DNA of 64,000 nucleotides from Agapanthus africanus. Taxonomy: Eukaryota > Streptophyta > Magnoliopsida > Asparagales > Amaryllidaceae. The number at the start of each line of letters is the position of its first letter. Position 1 is the stretch's first letter. Below, one piece after another: positions 36,822-47,711 of the stretch. The translations under genes were made by a program, and so were the position numbers. Below the pieces are notes generated by a model, which had not been told where the DNA came from, made no database searches, and was given only the letters and a program-made list of their open reading frames with translations. The stretch spans positions 177,752,815-177,816,814 of the forward strand of contig JASDDO010000016.1 in assembly GCA_030015575.1 (NCBI GenBank). Direction: 5' to 3'.

Positions 36822-38951
36822 TGTAAGTCTACGCTAGCGTCCCGGCCGTCTACAGACGCCAAATGCGGAACAAAAAACTTTTAACTGGCGCTATCGTATA
36901 CTTTAACCCGGATCTGCCATTATTGCTAAACTAACAAACTGTAAAGAGTGTAGAATGGTTATACCGAACGATCCGAGTCCTTCGTTCTTCAACCATCATC
37001 CCACGCTCCGTTGCGGCTGCTCCGATCTCGTCGATCTCCGATCTCCTCGTCGAGGTGGCACCACATGATCGGTTCTTTAAACGGGCTCCCGTCTCTTACT
37101 CGAGGCAACTCGATCGTCAAGTTTGCTAAAAGAGACGACCAAGATTGATGTAGAGAATGAGTAGATGACTTTGTCTCACTTCGTCCAAATCCGTGGACGA
37201 TCGGTTAATGAAGTTGCCGTGGAAATCGGGTGATGGAATGAAATGAACTGTAAAATTCCATACACCCCGAATACTATCATAATCTTTTCTCTCTAAAATG
37301 AAACATCAAGTGAAGTGAGGAGAGAGAGGGCCGGCCATATATAGCAAGAGGGAGGTGACCGTAGGAGAGGGGGGTGACCACAAGAAAGCTTCTCACTTAA
37401 AAGATCAAGAAGAAATATCCTTAACTAAACAAAATGCTTTAATGTTAAAGCATGAGTCATAAACCTAGTCATCATGCTTTAATGAACCATTAAATGCATC
37501 CAATTAGAACACAACACCAATTAGCCTAGTCACCTCATCTAGAATCTTCTAGAACACTGACTCACCTCAACAGAAGAAAAGATAAATCCGTCTTTAACCG
37601 AATGTTAAAAGACGGCTGATAGAAAACTGGAAACTGGCAACTTCCAAAAGTGATCCTGAAACGACTTTCAGGATAACCCCGAACCTGTATAAATATACCC
37701 GCATTTGTATTACGACCGAATACAAATGCAACTGAGACAAAGATATTATACCTACTCAATATAATACTCGGATCCGGCTTAAACCAAAGCCGACCAGTAT
37801 CATCTGCCCGAAAACTGACACGTGCGTAAACGCACGTGCATTTTCCGAACCCTGCCATAAAACCATACGGCCTCTACAACGTTTCGCCCGAACTTGGGAA
37901 ACTGTCTGTGGGGGACTCTAATGACTCGTCAGCACCCTGGCAGTGGGTTTAACCACAAACCGTCAGCGGCACTAGCAATGCGTAACGGCTGCCCATGGAC
38001 TGACCTCAAGGGATGCCGATGAGCGCACTCATCCGGAAAACCCTACTGAGCCTAACAGTGACAATGTATATACAGTCCGGTCCGTTCGTCTATGAGTATC
38101 GCATATCTGCCTAGAGGGCTAGCAACGTCAGACCCCCAATAGCAGTATAAGTCGTGTCGGAGTGAAGCCCAATTACACCCTGAGATACTACTGGAGTACC
38201 TACCAGTAAATCTCCTGCCATGGCCATGGACTTTGTGTAATGGCTCTCCTAGACACAGCACGACCTCTCCCCCAATACCGGGAGAGACGAATCCCCTGCC
38301 GATCCGCTCACGTGCCTCCATATGGCTCGGGACTGTACCCAAAAGCTACCTGTTTGCACGACTCCTTTGAGCCGTGGTAGGGTAGAAATCAAAGCACAGT
38401 GGAAACTCACACGAGACAAATGACGACCTCAGGTCGATGAACTAACCTGTACACATGTCACCAGGGAACTGCTATCTGACGGTAGATATAATACTAACTA
38501 GCAGATTCCCGGCGAGTCCTGTCCGGTGTACTCATAACCCAATGAGCACCTGTATACATCTTAGGTGATCCAACTGACACCAGTGGCTTGTGAGACCGGC
38601 CACCGCCCCTCGTCGGGGTCTCGACTGTACACACTAGTCTACTCCGGAGTATCGATGGCCTGTCTCGAAACTCCCACGACTAGGGACCACAATTAAGGAT
38701 ATGCATATAAACTACCCAACTCTCACGTATATGATCGCCATCATACTGTTGGTAGTAAAGCAAGATACTAAGGGCTCTATCAAAGTGTAACATGCAATCA
38801 GTCACCTGAACATGTACACGACTGATAAAGGCAAACCAGATAGCACACTATCATCTCGAGTAAGACTGTCCTACCGGGATAGGTCCTCCGCAATCATTGC
38901 AATCACGTACCTGCGATCCAATAATTGACTATGAGGGCACTATCTCCAACA
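36822..38951 (-). repeat. 5' LTR of A-
   Basis: It is 2130 bp. A TATA-like CTATATATG is on the minus strand at about 37336-37344, within a CCTCTTGC...GGCCGGCC context that differs from A+. Confidence 0.94.
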
Positions 38952-40935
38952 CATACTAGTGGGAACATGGTAGTCCATAAGTACATCCTTCAAAGTCCCT
39001 AGTCGTGGGTGTATCGAGATGGGGCATCGATATACCAGAGTAGACTAGCGTATACCTTCTCGACCCATACAGATGGGCAATGGATGATGCCATATACATT
39101 GGTGTTTGACATCAGAGATGATATACGGGTGCTCAGTAGAGACTGGGTACACTGGACGGACTCGCCGAGAACTCCCAGATGGTATTATACCTTACGTCAG
39201 ATGGCAGTTCTCTGGTGACACTGGTACAGAGTAGTCTGTTGACCCGAGATCGTCATAGAGTCTTGTGTGGTTCCCACTGTGCTTTGATTTCCATCTTACC
39301 ACGTCCAAGAGGGCGTGCAAAACGGTGGTTTTTGGGTACAGTCCCGAGTCACATGGAGGCAATGAGCGATAGGAGGGGATTCGTCTCTCCCGGTATAGGG
39401 GGTTGATGTTGCGCTGTGTTCGATTGGCTATAACAGGAAATCCCTGGCCAGGGTTGTTGAGATTTACTGGTAAGTGTTACCAGTAGTTTCTCGAATTGTT
39501 ATAGACCTCATATCGACACGACTTATCGAGCTATTGGGGTCTGACGTTTGCCACCCCTAGGCGAGATATGCGACATATCAGACGATCAGACCGGACTGTA
39601 CGGTAGTGTTACTGGTTGGATTCACTGGAGTGTGAGCGGGCTTGCTCGTCGATCTTCTGATCGCTCAATACCCGGGTGGCCGTTACGTTTGGCAGACCGC
39701 TTGCGGCTTGTGGGTGTTTGATATGATCATCATCTGCTGCCGGCGTATTGACGAGTCTTTAGAGTCCTACACAGAGGTTTCCTGGCTCAAGCGAAACGAA
39801 ATAGGAGCGCATATGAGATATGTGCGGGACCGAGAATAATGCGTGTATGTGATACCGTATTCTATTCTCGCGATGGATGTATCGAAAGGTTGTATGTGAT
39901 ATAACCTAGTTATCGAATCAAGGGTTGATTCGGTAAGCCGATACATATGATACTAGTCGGTTATATGCGATATGACCGGATCGTTAAATCAAGTGTTGAT
40001 TTAATGATTTAATGTATAATTATATATTTGATATATTACTTTGCATTAACTAGTATTGGTTCATTTTAAATGGATATTCTCACTCGGGTGTGCGCATTGC
40101 ATATGCGATATGATTTTGTGCACATGATTGTATCATGTTTGATGATACATGCTTTTTTGTTAAGTGTAAAGTATTAAACTATGGTTAAAGGAATGGTTAG
40201 GGTTTTTACTTATTCATTTATTTGTTTATTTATTCATTTTTGGCAAAAGGAAAATGGTGGCTAATTTGGATTTATGTTGAAGCTTCATGAAGCTTTGACT
40301 TAGTCATCATTTTTGTCTTCATACCTAACCTAACCATTCACTTAACTTGAGTTTAGTCTCTACACTTAACCATGGTTGATTATGATAAGTATTCTTTTAT
40401 TTTCTATTATCTAAATTAACTTATCATAACAATTTCCTTCTTCTTCTTCCTTGAACTCAAGAAGAAAACCTAAGCTCCATCAATGGTGATTGATGGAAAT
40501 GAGTGAGAAATCCAAATCTAAAGTCTACCCACTTCCTATTTCTTTATCCTCTACCTCTTGCCAAGTAGTAGAGTGTGTTTACTTCACAAGTTTCTTGACT
40601 TGGTGAAGTCGGAGCTTGATTTAGCGATGCCTCGACGTAGATCATCTTCGGCACGTCGTCGATGACCTAGCCCGTCCATTACCCGATGAAGCCGACGCTA
40701 GAGCCCGGGACTTGTTATGGACAGCGAGGAGACTTCATTGCGGAGCTATGGAGGGGGAGAACCGGATCTACAAAGGTTGTATTTCCGTATCTCTTAGTTT
40801 AGCTGTAAACTAGTTAGCTTTTTCGCCTAGATTTCTAGCCAACGATCCGTAGTCGGGTTTCTCGGCACCTAGATTTTTGAAATTGGCATGGTTGATTCCT
40901 TGTGAGACCTCTTGAGAGTGCCTAGGAACCCTACA
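38952..40935 (+). repeat. Solo LTR E, right piece
   Basis: It starts with the right CATAC copy and runs to CCTAGGAACCCTACA. It matches the B LTR over about 1.98 kb. The ORFs readable here are not genes. Confidence 0.93.
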
Positions 40936-41713
40936 GAAATTGGATAGGGTTTAGTGATGAGTTGTGCTAATATATGTTGATTTTTGATGGATTTTGGAGG
41001 GTTTTTGAATTAAAATGAAATGGAAAGAAGTGGGGAGTGGGAGGACCTGGGCTCGGCCAGGAAATTGGGATGGGAGAAGTGAGGGAGTGAGGGTTTGGAG
41101 AGGTGTAGAAAGTTCCACCATCATATCCTTCTTTATGACTTTTCAATTTTTATTCATTTTCTTTTCATTTTTTCCATTTAACCTAATTCTGGAAGCCACT
41201 TGTAGAACCAAGTGAGAGGGGGGGCTGCCAAGGCCGGCCACAAAGGTGAGAGGGAGTAAAAGAGAGTGGGTTTTGTTTGGATGAGAAAAAAAAGAGATAA
41301 AAGTTATACCCCACTTCCATTTATACTAATTTCACCGAAAAAAACTTTTTTCTTCGATATTTTCTAACACCGGTTAACAACTCCATTTCAATTCAAAAAC
41401 CACATGTTAAAAAATTTTTTAATGTGTTATGATGCACAAAATTTGTTTCAACTCATTCTAGTTTGAATTTTTCCTTAATTAAATGTATTAGTGACGGCTT
41501 AAAATAATATTAAAATAATTAATTTCGGAAAAATTTTCAGAAATTTTGAAATTTCACCAGTGGCTCAATAAACACCAAATATTAGTAATTACATAGCTAT
41601 AATATGTATATTTAATTTTAAAATAAAGATATTTGTATTTTGACTTTTACAGAAAACCCCCTTATTTTACCGATTTTCCGAAATTTCACCAAAACGATTT
41701 TCAAAACGTTACA
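40936..41713 (-). repeat. C 3' LTR, piece 3 of 3
   Basis: It starts with the right GAAAT copy and ends CAAAACGTTACA, so the LTR reads TGTAACG on its own strand. It matches 56771-57552. Confidence 0.92.
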
Positions 41714-41730
41714 ATCTTCCCCCCTTAAAG
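41714..41730 (-). promoter_or_regulatory. Polypurine tract of C
   Basis: The minus strand reads CTTTAAGGGGGGAAGAT, abutting the LTR. Confidence 0.85.
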
Positions 41731-42125
41731 AAATTCGGTCTCCGAATTTAAATTAAAACTCCCCCTCCAATTACTAAAACATTTAGCAAAACATTCAAAT
41801 CGTCGGGGCTCCGAAATCATCAATACATAAAACACATTTTTAGCGCGATGCATGCGCATGAAAAAAAACAAGTACATAACTCAAAATCAAAACTCCGTCA
41901 AACATAACGCAATCATCGGAGTTATGGTGAAATAGAATATCCAAGCCCAATACGAAAACCAACATAATATACATCAAATCTATAACTTATATATAGTGCG
42001 TATCGTAGTAAAATCGTCTAAACATCTTAATAAAGAAGCATGCAAAAACCTCTTTTTTTTTAAAATCGCCGTGCGATGCACGTGTCATGGCATAAGTAGC
42101 GGACATTTATTTTAAAAAAAATTAG

Positions 42126-42126
<1 letters not shown>

Positions 42127-42155
<29 letters not shown>
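42127..42155. repeat. TA dinucleotide microsatellite
   Basis: It is 29 nt of uninterrupted TA alternation. Confidence 0.97.
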
Positions 42156-42157
<2 letters not shown>

Positions 42158-42260
42158 TTTATTTAACATACACGTCCCGCCTGGTTACCAAATCAATAGT
42201 AATGATTATAAAAACATACTGCTTAAACTGAAATCAATCCCAATCACATCATAAAAATAT

Positions 42261-42510
42261 CATGTGCGTCCGGTGCGCACTGAAATCGAAACCAAATACA
42301 GATGCCACGAATACACACAAAAACAAAACTAAGTGCAACAGGTGTGCACCAAAAACATCTGTCAAGTGCAACGGGCATGCACGACTCAATATCAGGTGCA
42401 TCTAATCTGCACAAAACCCCGATTTAGTGCACAAAATCGCATCAAGTGCGCCAAGTGTGCGCAATAATCTCAATCAGGTGCACATAGTGCACGAAAACAT
42501 ACACCGAATA
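42261..42510. repeat. Irregular GTGC-rich repeat in the C interior
   Basis: Motifs such as AAGTGCAAC, GGTGTGCACC, AGTGCACAAAA, AAGTGCGCC, GTGTGCGCA and GGTGCACATAGTGCAC recur about every 20-40 nt. Many are near-palindromic around TGCA or GCGC. It looks like a degraded short-period array. Confidence 0.6.
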
Positions 42511-43583
42511 TCAAAATCGAAATCACTGTACGAAAATGCATGAAAACTAGGTCGAAGCATATGTCAAAATCATGTGTAACCCATATGCACAAAATCAAAT
42601 CAAAATATCAAAATGTATAAAACCAAATCGAGTGTACTGGGTATGTACAAAACAACATCAATACAACCGATATATGAAGCACGCATAGAATATAATGAAT
42701 GTACACATAAGAAACACCAATCGTAGAACAAAATCCTCAAAATACCAAAATCCAATCAACGGAAATATGAAATTCAAATCACCAAATCACAATCGTAAAC
42801 ACTATCGTCAATGTGCGCCTCTTTCCTCTGATGTCGACTGCTTCAAATTCGTCTCTTCGTAGGTGTGATGACTGCGCTACCAACGACAATACTCATATCT
42901 AGAGTCTCCCACGTAATCTATCCCTTCACCTGATATCCGGACTACATTAAACTTTTCGATCGATTCATCAAAATCCCATCATTCCCCGAGAGCTCAACAC
43001 TCAAGTACAGTTTAAAAATATCCAGTACATACCCCAGCATCGATGGTCCAGCCGTAGAAGGGCAAACCCAAGCCTCACTAATGGCACCGCAGAACTGCCG
43101 TAAACCCTAAGGTTCAAGGGCGTTCTCGTGGTCATTATGTCGAGTTAGGGTTTCATTCTTCTAGAGGGCCCATAGAAATACCTGCATGTTCTTCCGAATA
43201 CCTTAAACTTGGGAAAATGGGTTTCTGACAATCGTTCGAATCCTTTAACTTCGTCTGGACGGCATGTGAATACCCTTCGTCCGCACGCTAAACAATGCTT
43301 CAATCCTCAAGAATAAACGATACCCTAATGGTCATCACATACGATCCGCAGCTCTCTCTGCCCTTGCAACCGTGGTAACAGAAACCACCATCCGATATCG
43401 ACGAAGATAGATCAAAGGAACGAATGAAATGCGGTGCAAAGAATTGTACATCCTAAGGCTCCTTAAGCAGAGTAGCGTATCGTAAGTATGCCGTGGATCA
43501 TACCCACGGTACGTCACTCTACCTAAGTCACCTACTCCATCAACCAAGGGTCACCCTAGACTTATACAAGGTTAAACCTAGCG

Positions 43584-43596
43584 CTCTGATACCAAC
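43584..43596 (-). promoter_or_regulatory. Primer-binding site of C (initiator Met tRNA)
   Basis: The minus strand reads TTGGTATCAGAGC, two bases inside the 5' LTR. Confidence 0.92.
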
Positions 43597-43598
43597 TT

Positions 43599-45854
43599 TG
43601 TCACGACCCGAAAGTACGGAACGTGACCAGCACTTAAATTACGAAGCGTCCAGAGGCGCCACGTAATCTAAGTAAGCCGAAGCCCAGAAATCTAAACCAT
43701 ATAAAAGAAGATGTAAAGGAAAACATGCAGAAAATAAGTTTAAAAGCAACATCTAATTTTCTCAAAAATTTCGGCAGAGTGTCCTTTGTAAAAACTGGCC
43801 CCAAACGGGTACAAACAAGAATAAATACATACAAACAATAAAAGGAATCCCCAAGCGGGAGCTAGCACTACGCCAACAGGCGGAAACAACCACACCAAGC
43901 ACAATAATATACAACGCCAAAGGGCGAGACTCCAAACTCAAAAGAAACAAATCCACCAAACCACAATAAAACATGCGCGACTCTAAGGTCGAAATAAATA
44001 ACTGGTCCATACAACTTATCAAGTAATACAAGTTTGGTTGATGGAACTTACTAGATACCAATGAAATAAATAAAGTACAACGACGGTCCTGATACAAATG
44101 AACCAACCTACCGTGCAAATCACCTTGAATGAAAAGATGTGCCAGCAAGCTGCCAAGGAAACCTGTACATCAAACCTGTAATAAAATTTGGCACAACGGG
44201 GGTAAGTTGCCAACTCGTGAGTAGAAGACATCTGCGAAAAGAAATCGAATGCACGACGCTGTCCTAGGTCATAATAATATACTAATATATCACTAGGCAT
44301 CTAGTAGTGTAGGGTAATAAACTACGCGTAAGTGGAAATGCTCCGTGCTCGTGTCAGTGCCTCAAATAGTAATATGTCGTGTGAATGGGTATGCATGCAC
44401 CATGAATGTAAAACAATCAACCCTGAAATCTGGATATATCTGTATAAAAAGTCTTGAACTTTCGCCATAGTAAAATTTGTATAGAAGTCTGAAACATCAT
44501 CGATGAAATCCATGGAAATCCGTGTCAAGCATCGACACAAAACATGTAAATCTCAAGTCTCAATACCTCATAGTCTCAATATCTTAGGCTCTGTCAGTCC
44601 GGATCGGCCCATATCATCAAATCTCACGACAACGGTCGGTATCCTCTGGATTTCCGCCGCGCCAGACATCACCGGTAGGTAGTCTTCCCCTGCCAGGCTC
44701 ATCATCTACAACTCGATCTTCTTGCCCCGGGGTACCATACCGGGTCCACCATGTACCCGAGACGGTTCATCCACTCCTCGAATCGGGTCTCGAAATCCAA
44801 CAGAAAATATGAAATCTCATGGTGGACGACACATACATCACGAGAAAACAGCAACTTATATTTTAAAAAGAGAGGGAGAAAGAGAGAGAAGTTTTTATAT
44901 ATATTCTCGCGGTTTTCCCCAAAATCCAGAAATCTCATAGAAATCCAAAATCCTAAAATCATGAGTAAGTAAATGGTAAGTGTAGGCATAAGCCCCATAA
45001 TACTGCATGATAACATAAAAATGTGAATGCATGAAATGTCTAAGTAATAAATGCAATGTCTAGACTAACACCTGAGAGTAATCACAATACTATATTGATC
45101 TAGCCTTTAGCTGATTCTATCATAAAAGATAATATGTTCTAAAGTGTACGTGACATGACAATTGCCGATGATGTGTGTGTGAGCCGGCAAATAAGTGTAC
45201 GTGGGACATGCGCATCATCGGTAATGGTGCTGGTGTCCTAACAGGAAGAGTTTCATACTGACTAAAGAACCATATGTATGAACATGCAACTTGATGATTT
45301 CAATCTGAATGTAAAGGTAAAATGTGTACTAAACACTCATTTGGAATATACATTTCTAATTACAACTATATGACTCGAGCCTCAATTAGTATCTATCTAA
45401 CCCCCTAAGGAACTAAACTAAAGGAACTAGTCGATAAGAAATAAGAATCCACCTAAGGTCCGAGTCCATATCTGTAATAGTCGGCGATCCAGCCTCAATA
45501 GCGTCACGTACGTAGTATGGCTTCCTCGAATCAAGAGCGCGGATCAATCATCACATCTATGCCTCGTACGGTAAAATCCATCGTACGGCATCCCAATATC
45601 GGGGTACGGGTCAAGTATCACCTACGTACATCATCATTCGTGTAATATCATCATCAAATAATGTCATGATCAAAGGTACTATACTGTAATCGCATACATC
45701 CCAATATCATCAATCATATATCATTGTCTGCGAACATATACGTCGTCAATTGTTCCTCAGAAATATCATGTCATATATATCATATCGTAATCAGGTCACA
45801 CATATATCATATCGTAATCAAGTCACACATATATCATATCATAACCAAGTCACA
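43599..45854 (-). repeat. C 5' LTR, piece 1 of 2
   Basis: It starts TGTCACGACCCG on the plus strand and keeps the empty target of B at 44831-44835. It ends after the third 27-bp repeat unit (units end at 45800, 45827 and 45854), where D inserted. Confidence 0.93.
45850..45854. repeat. TSD TCACA of element D
   Basis: The copies are at 45850-45854 and 55065-55069. The empty site is in C's 3' LTR at 17814-17818. Confidence 0.95.
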
Positions 45855-46240
45855 TGATCAGTCGAAAATATTGCATCTTTTAACCGGCAATTTCCCTATC
45901 ATTTGCACTTATTTAGAAGTGTTCGGTATTCATATTTCACATATTAGCAAATCAGTCGTTAAATATCAGATTGCATGTGTTTGACTCTAAAACCGACATT
46001 TTTAAGGGAAATTGACCGCATTTCATGGCATCGCATCATCTCTATATTTGCGCAACACTTGTGTCGAGATTTGTGCAGAAAATTGCAGGAGCAAAGAAGC
46101 TGATAAAAAATACGCCAACTCAATGATTTCAGATCTGGTAGCAATTCAAAAGGAGATATTAAATTCAACATATAAAATAAAGGCCCATATGTTAGCACAA
46201 GTTCAACACAGAAGAACCGAGCCATAAAGACTCTAAAGAG

Positions 46241-46284
46241 CCGCGGAACCGCGTCGGGAGCCGTCTGGCGCCGCGGTTCCGCGG
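46241..46284. other. GC-rich inverted repeat in the D 5' LTR
   Basis: A 13-bp perfect stem pairs CCGCGGAACCGCG (46241-46253) with CGCGGTTCCGCGG (46272-46284), with an 18-nt loop. In the 3' LTR the stem is 17 bp (53613-53629 with 53642-53658), so the 5' copy has lost pairing by substitution. Confidence 0.9.
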
Positions 46285-46582
46285 TGCTTCTGCCACGTCA
46301 TCGCTTCATTTTTAGTGCAAAATTCTCTTCTCTGGTCCTACATTCCTTTATGATATGTCAAATTCCAGATGGACCTCGAAGTTACTTCCAGATCAGCAAA
46401 GATCATTAAGCAAGGCTAATCCTAATTAAGCTCCTAACTAATCTCTTCTAGAAGCTCCCTCCTAACTAATCACATCTAGAAGCTTCTCCTCTAACTAACT
46501 TTTGGAGGGAAATTCAAATCTCCTCAACAAACTTTTGGAGGGAAACTTAAAATTCAAATCCTAGATCTAGGGTTTAGATGTC

Positions 46583-46590
46583 TATAAATA
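46583..46590 (+). promoter_or_regulatory. TATA box of the D LTR
   Basis: TATAAATA lies in GTCTATAAATAGGAACC, a near-consensus plant TATA. A start near 46615 is expected. The 3' LTR copy is at 53956-53963. Confidence 0.7.
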
Positions 46591-46910
46591 GGAACCTAGA
46601 TCTAAGGGTTGAGGTTGTTCTTTAGTTAGCTAATTCTTCATTAATCTTTAGTCTTCTTCAATTCTTCATCTTCTTCCACAAGTCTAGTGACAAGGCTTGT
46701 GTGAAACCCTAACCCTAATTCCACTCCAAATTCAAGATCTTGAGTACCAATCAAGCGAGAAGCCCTTCAACCTTTTAGGAGCCGAGCCGATCTCCAATCG
46801 GGCAAGTGATCCAAGCCGATCCGCGACTCACGGAGCCGAGCGAAGCCAAATCGACGATCGAGTTCTTCCTCTTGTAGTTCTTGAGCGAATGTAATGAAAT
46901 TGTTGATATA

Positions 46911-46916
46911 AATAAA
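46911..46916 (+). terminator. Candidate poly(A) signal of the D LTR
   Basis: AATAAA lies about 320 bp after the TATA box, a plausible R-region signal; the 3' LTR copy acts on the full transcript. Confidence 0.4.
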
Positions 46917-47693
46917 AGGTGAAATTCTTTAATCTTGCTTTCTTTTAATTCTTGCATCATGATTAGATCTCAATTTGTAATTGTTGTTCTTGTTGTGATG
47001 TTTGAGTAAAACTCCGCTCGTTAAGGAGTCGAGACGATCAATAGAATGATGATGTAACAAATCTTAAAACGATTTTTAAGTCCTACGAGTTTTGTAAACC
47101 CTAGCAAGTTCAAGAATCGATGACCTAGTTTCGTTGCGATGCTTTCTTGATTGTTATCGCTCGAAATTAGGGATCTACGATTGTTTCTTGAATTTACTAG
47201 AGGCTAGAATATGAATGATATCGATGAAAGAACAAGGGATAAGATGAAACCCTAGTTTCACTAGAAATCCCTAATTCTTGTCGATCATCATCGATCTAGT
47301 ATCAATTCATTGAAGGATAAGAATACGTCATCATAAGATTGCATCACATCTATAGATCCGATCGATTCCTACGAGCCTCATTTCGATTCTTGATATTTAG
47401 TTTGGAAAAATCAACAAACTATCAATTCTTGATTCTATCTTTTTCTTGTTATTAGATTTAGATTTTTCTAATTCTTGAACTTCAATTCTTTAAATCATGA
47501 ATTGTTTTGTTTTCTTTTCATTAAAGTTTTGACTCATCTAATTCAAAAGACGAACGATTACACTGTCCCTGTGGACGATCCGCACTCACTTACAATCTAC
47601 ATCCGACACCGTATTTGATTGCGGTCAAATAATTTTTGGTTGTGACTTCTTTACAATTTTCATACTACACATCAAGAATTCTTATCAATCAAA

Positions 47694-47711
47694 TGGCGCC
47701 GTTGCCGGGGA
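47694..47711 (+). promoter_or_regulatory. Primer-binding site of D (Asp tRNA)
   Basis: TGGCGCCGTTGCCGGGGA lies two bases after the LTR. It is an 18-nt complement of the tRNA-Asp 3' end, typical of the Athila/Tat group. A second copy occurs at 47756-47773. Confidence 0.93.

Larger units (their letters stand above)
19737..38951 (-). mobile_element. Element A-: family-A copia-derived element, split by A+
   Basis: A- is a minus-strand element with a 5' LTR at 36822-38951, a 3' LTR at 19737-21849, and an interior in two parts, 36147-36821 and 21850-26540 (about 5366 bp without the extra TSD). A+ separates the two parts. The LTRs differ at about 14 positions (about 0.7%) plus one deletion of about 18 bp in the 3' LTR near 20168. 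Pol is a relic, so this element was probably moved by proteins supplied in trans. Confidence 0.95.
19519..40935 (+). mobile_element. Element E: solo LTR of family B, split by A-
   Basis: A single plus-strand B-type LTR remains as two pieces, 19519-19736 and 38957-40935, about 2.2 kb in all. It has the TGTTAG start, the CTACA end and perfect TSDs, but no interior. This is the usual product of LTR-LTR recombination. A- inserted about 218 bp from its start. Confidence 0.93.
41731..43583 (-). other. Non-coding interior of C
   Basis: About 1.85 kb contains no recognisable retroelement protein on either strand. It holds a TA run (42127-42155), a GTGC-rich irregular repeat (about 42261-42510), and a segment shared with B's leader (42953-43180). 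The 70-aa minus ORF at 43335-43547 resembles nothing I know. Confidence 0.8.
45855..47691 (+). repeat. 5' LTR of D
   Basis: It is 1837 bp, with a TATA box at 46583-46590, a candidate poly(A) signal at 46911-46916, and a GC-rich hairpin about 300 bp upstream of the TATA box. Two short ORFs on either strand are conserved between the LTRs only because the LTRs are nearly identical. Confidence 0.95.

Noticed and set aside
20950..38342. Repeated 92-98 aa ORFs inside the A LTRs (starting MGTVPSHMEARERIG or MAGFGKCTCVYARV)
   Set aside because: They recur because the LTRs are near-identical repeats. They occur on either strand relative to the element and show no known domain.
40621..40760. GC-rich stretch near the end of E that could be a host gene fragment
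   Set aside because: The same stretch occurs in the complementary strand of both B LTRs (about 6570-6720 and 14750-14900), so it is LTR sequence.
38952..40935. Possible separate LTR element starting at 38952
   Set aside because: The sequence starts mid-LTR and continues exactly from 19736 after removing CATAC, so it is the second half of solo LTR E.
41015..41215. A 66-aa ORF (MKWKEVGSGRTW)
   Set aside because: It lies in the C LTR; the other LTR copy (about 56850) has the same DNA and the frame is not conserved as coding.
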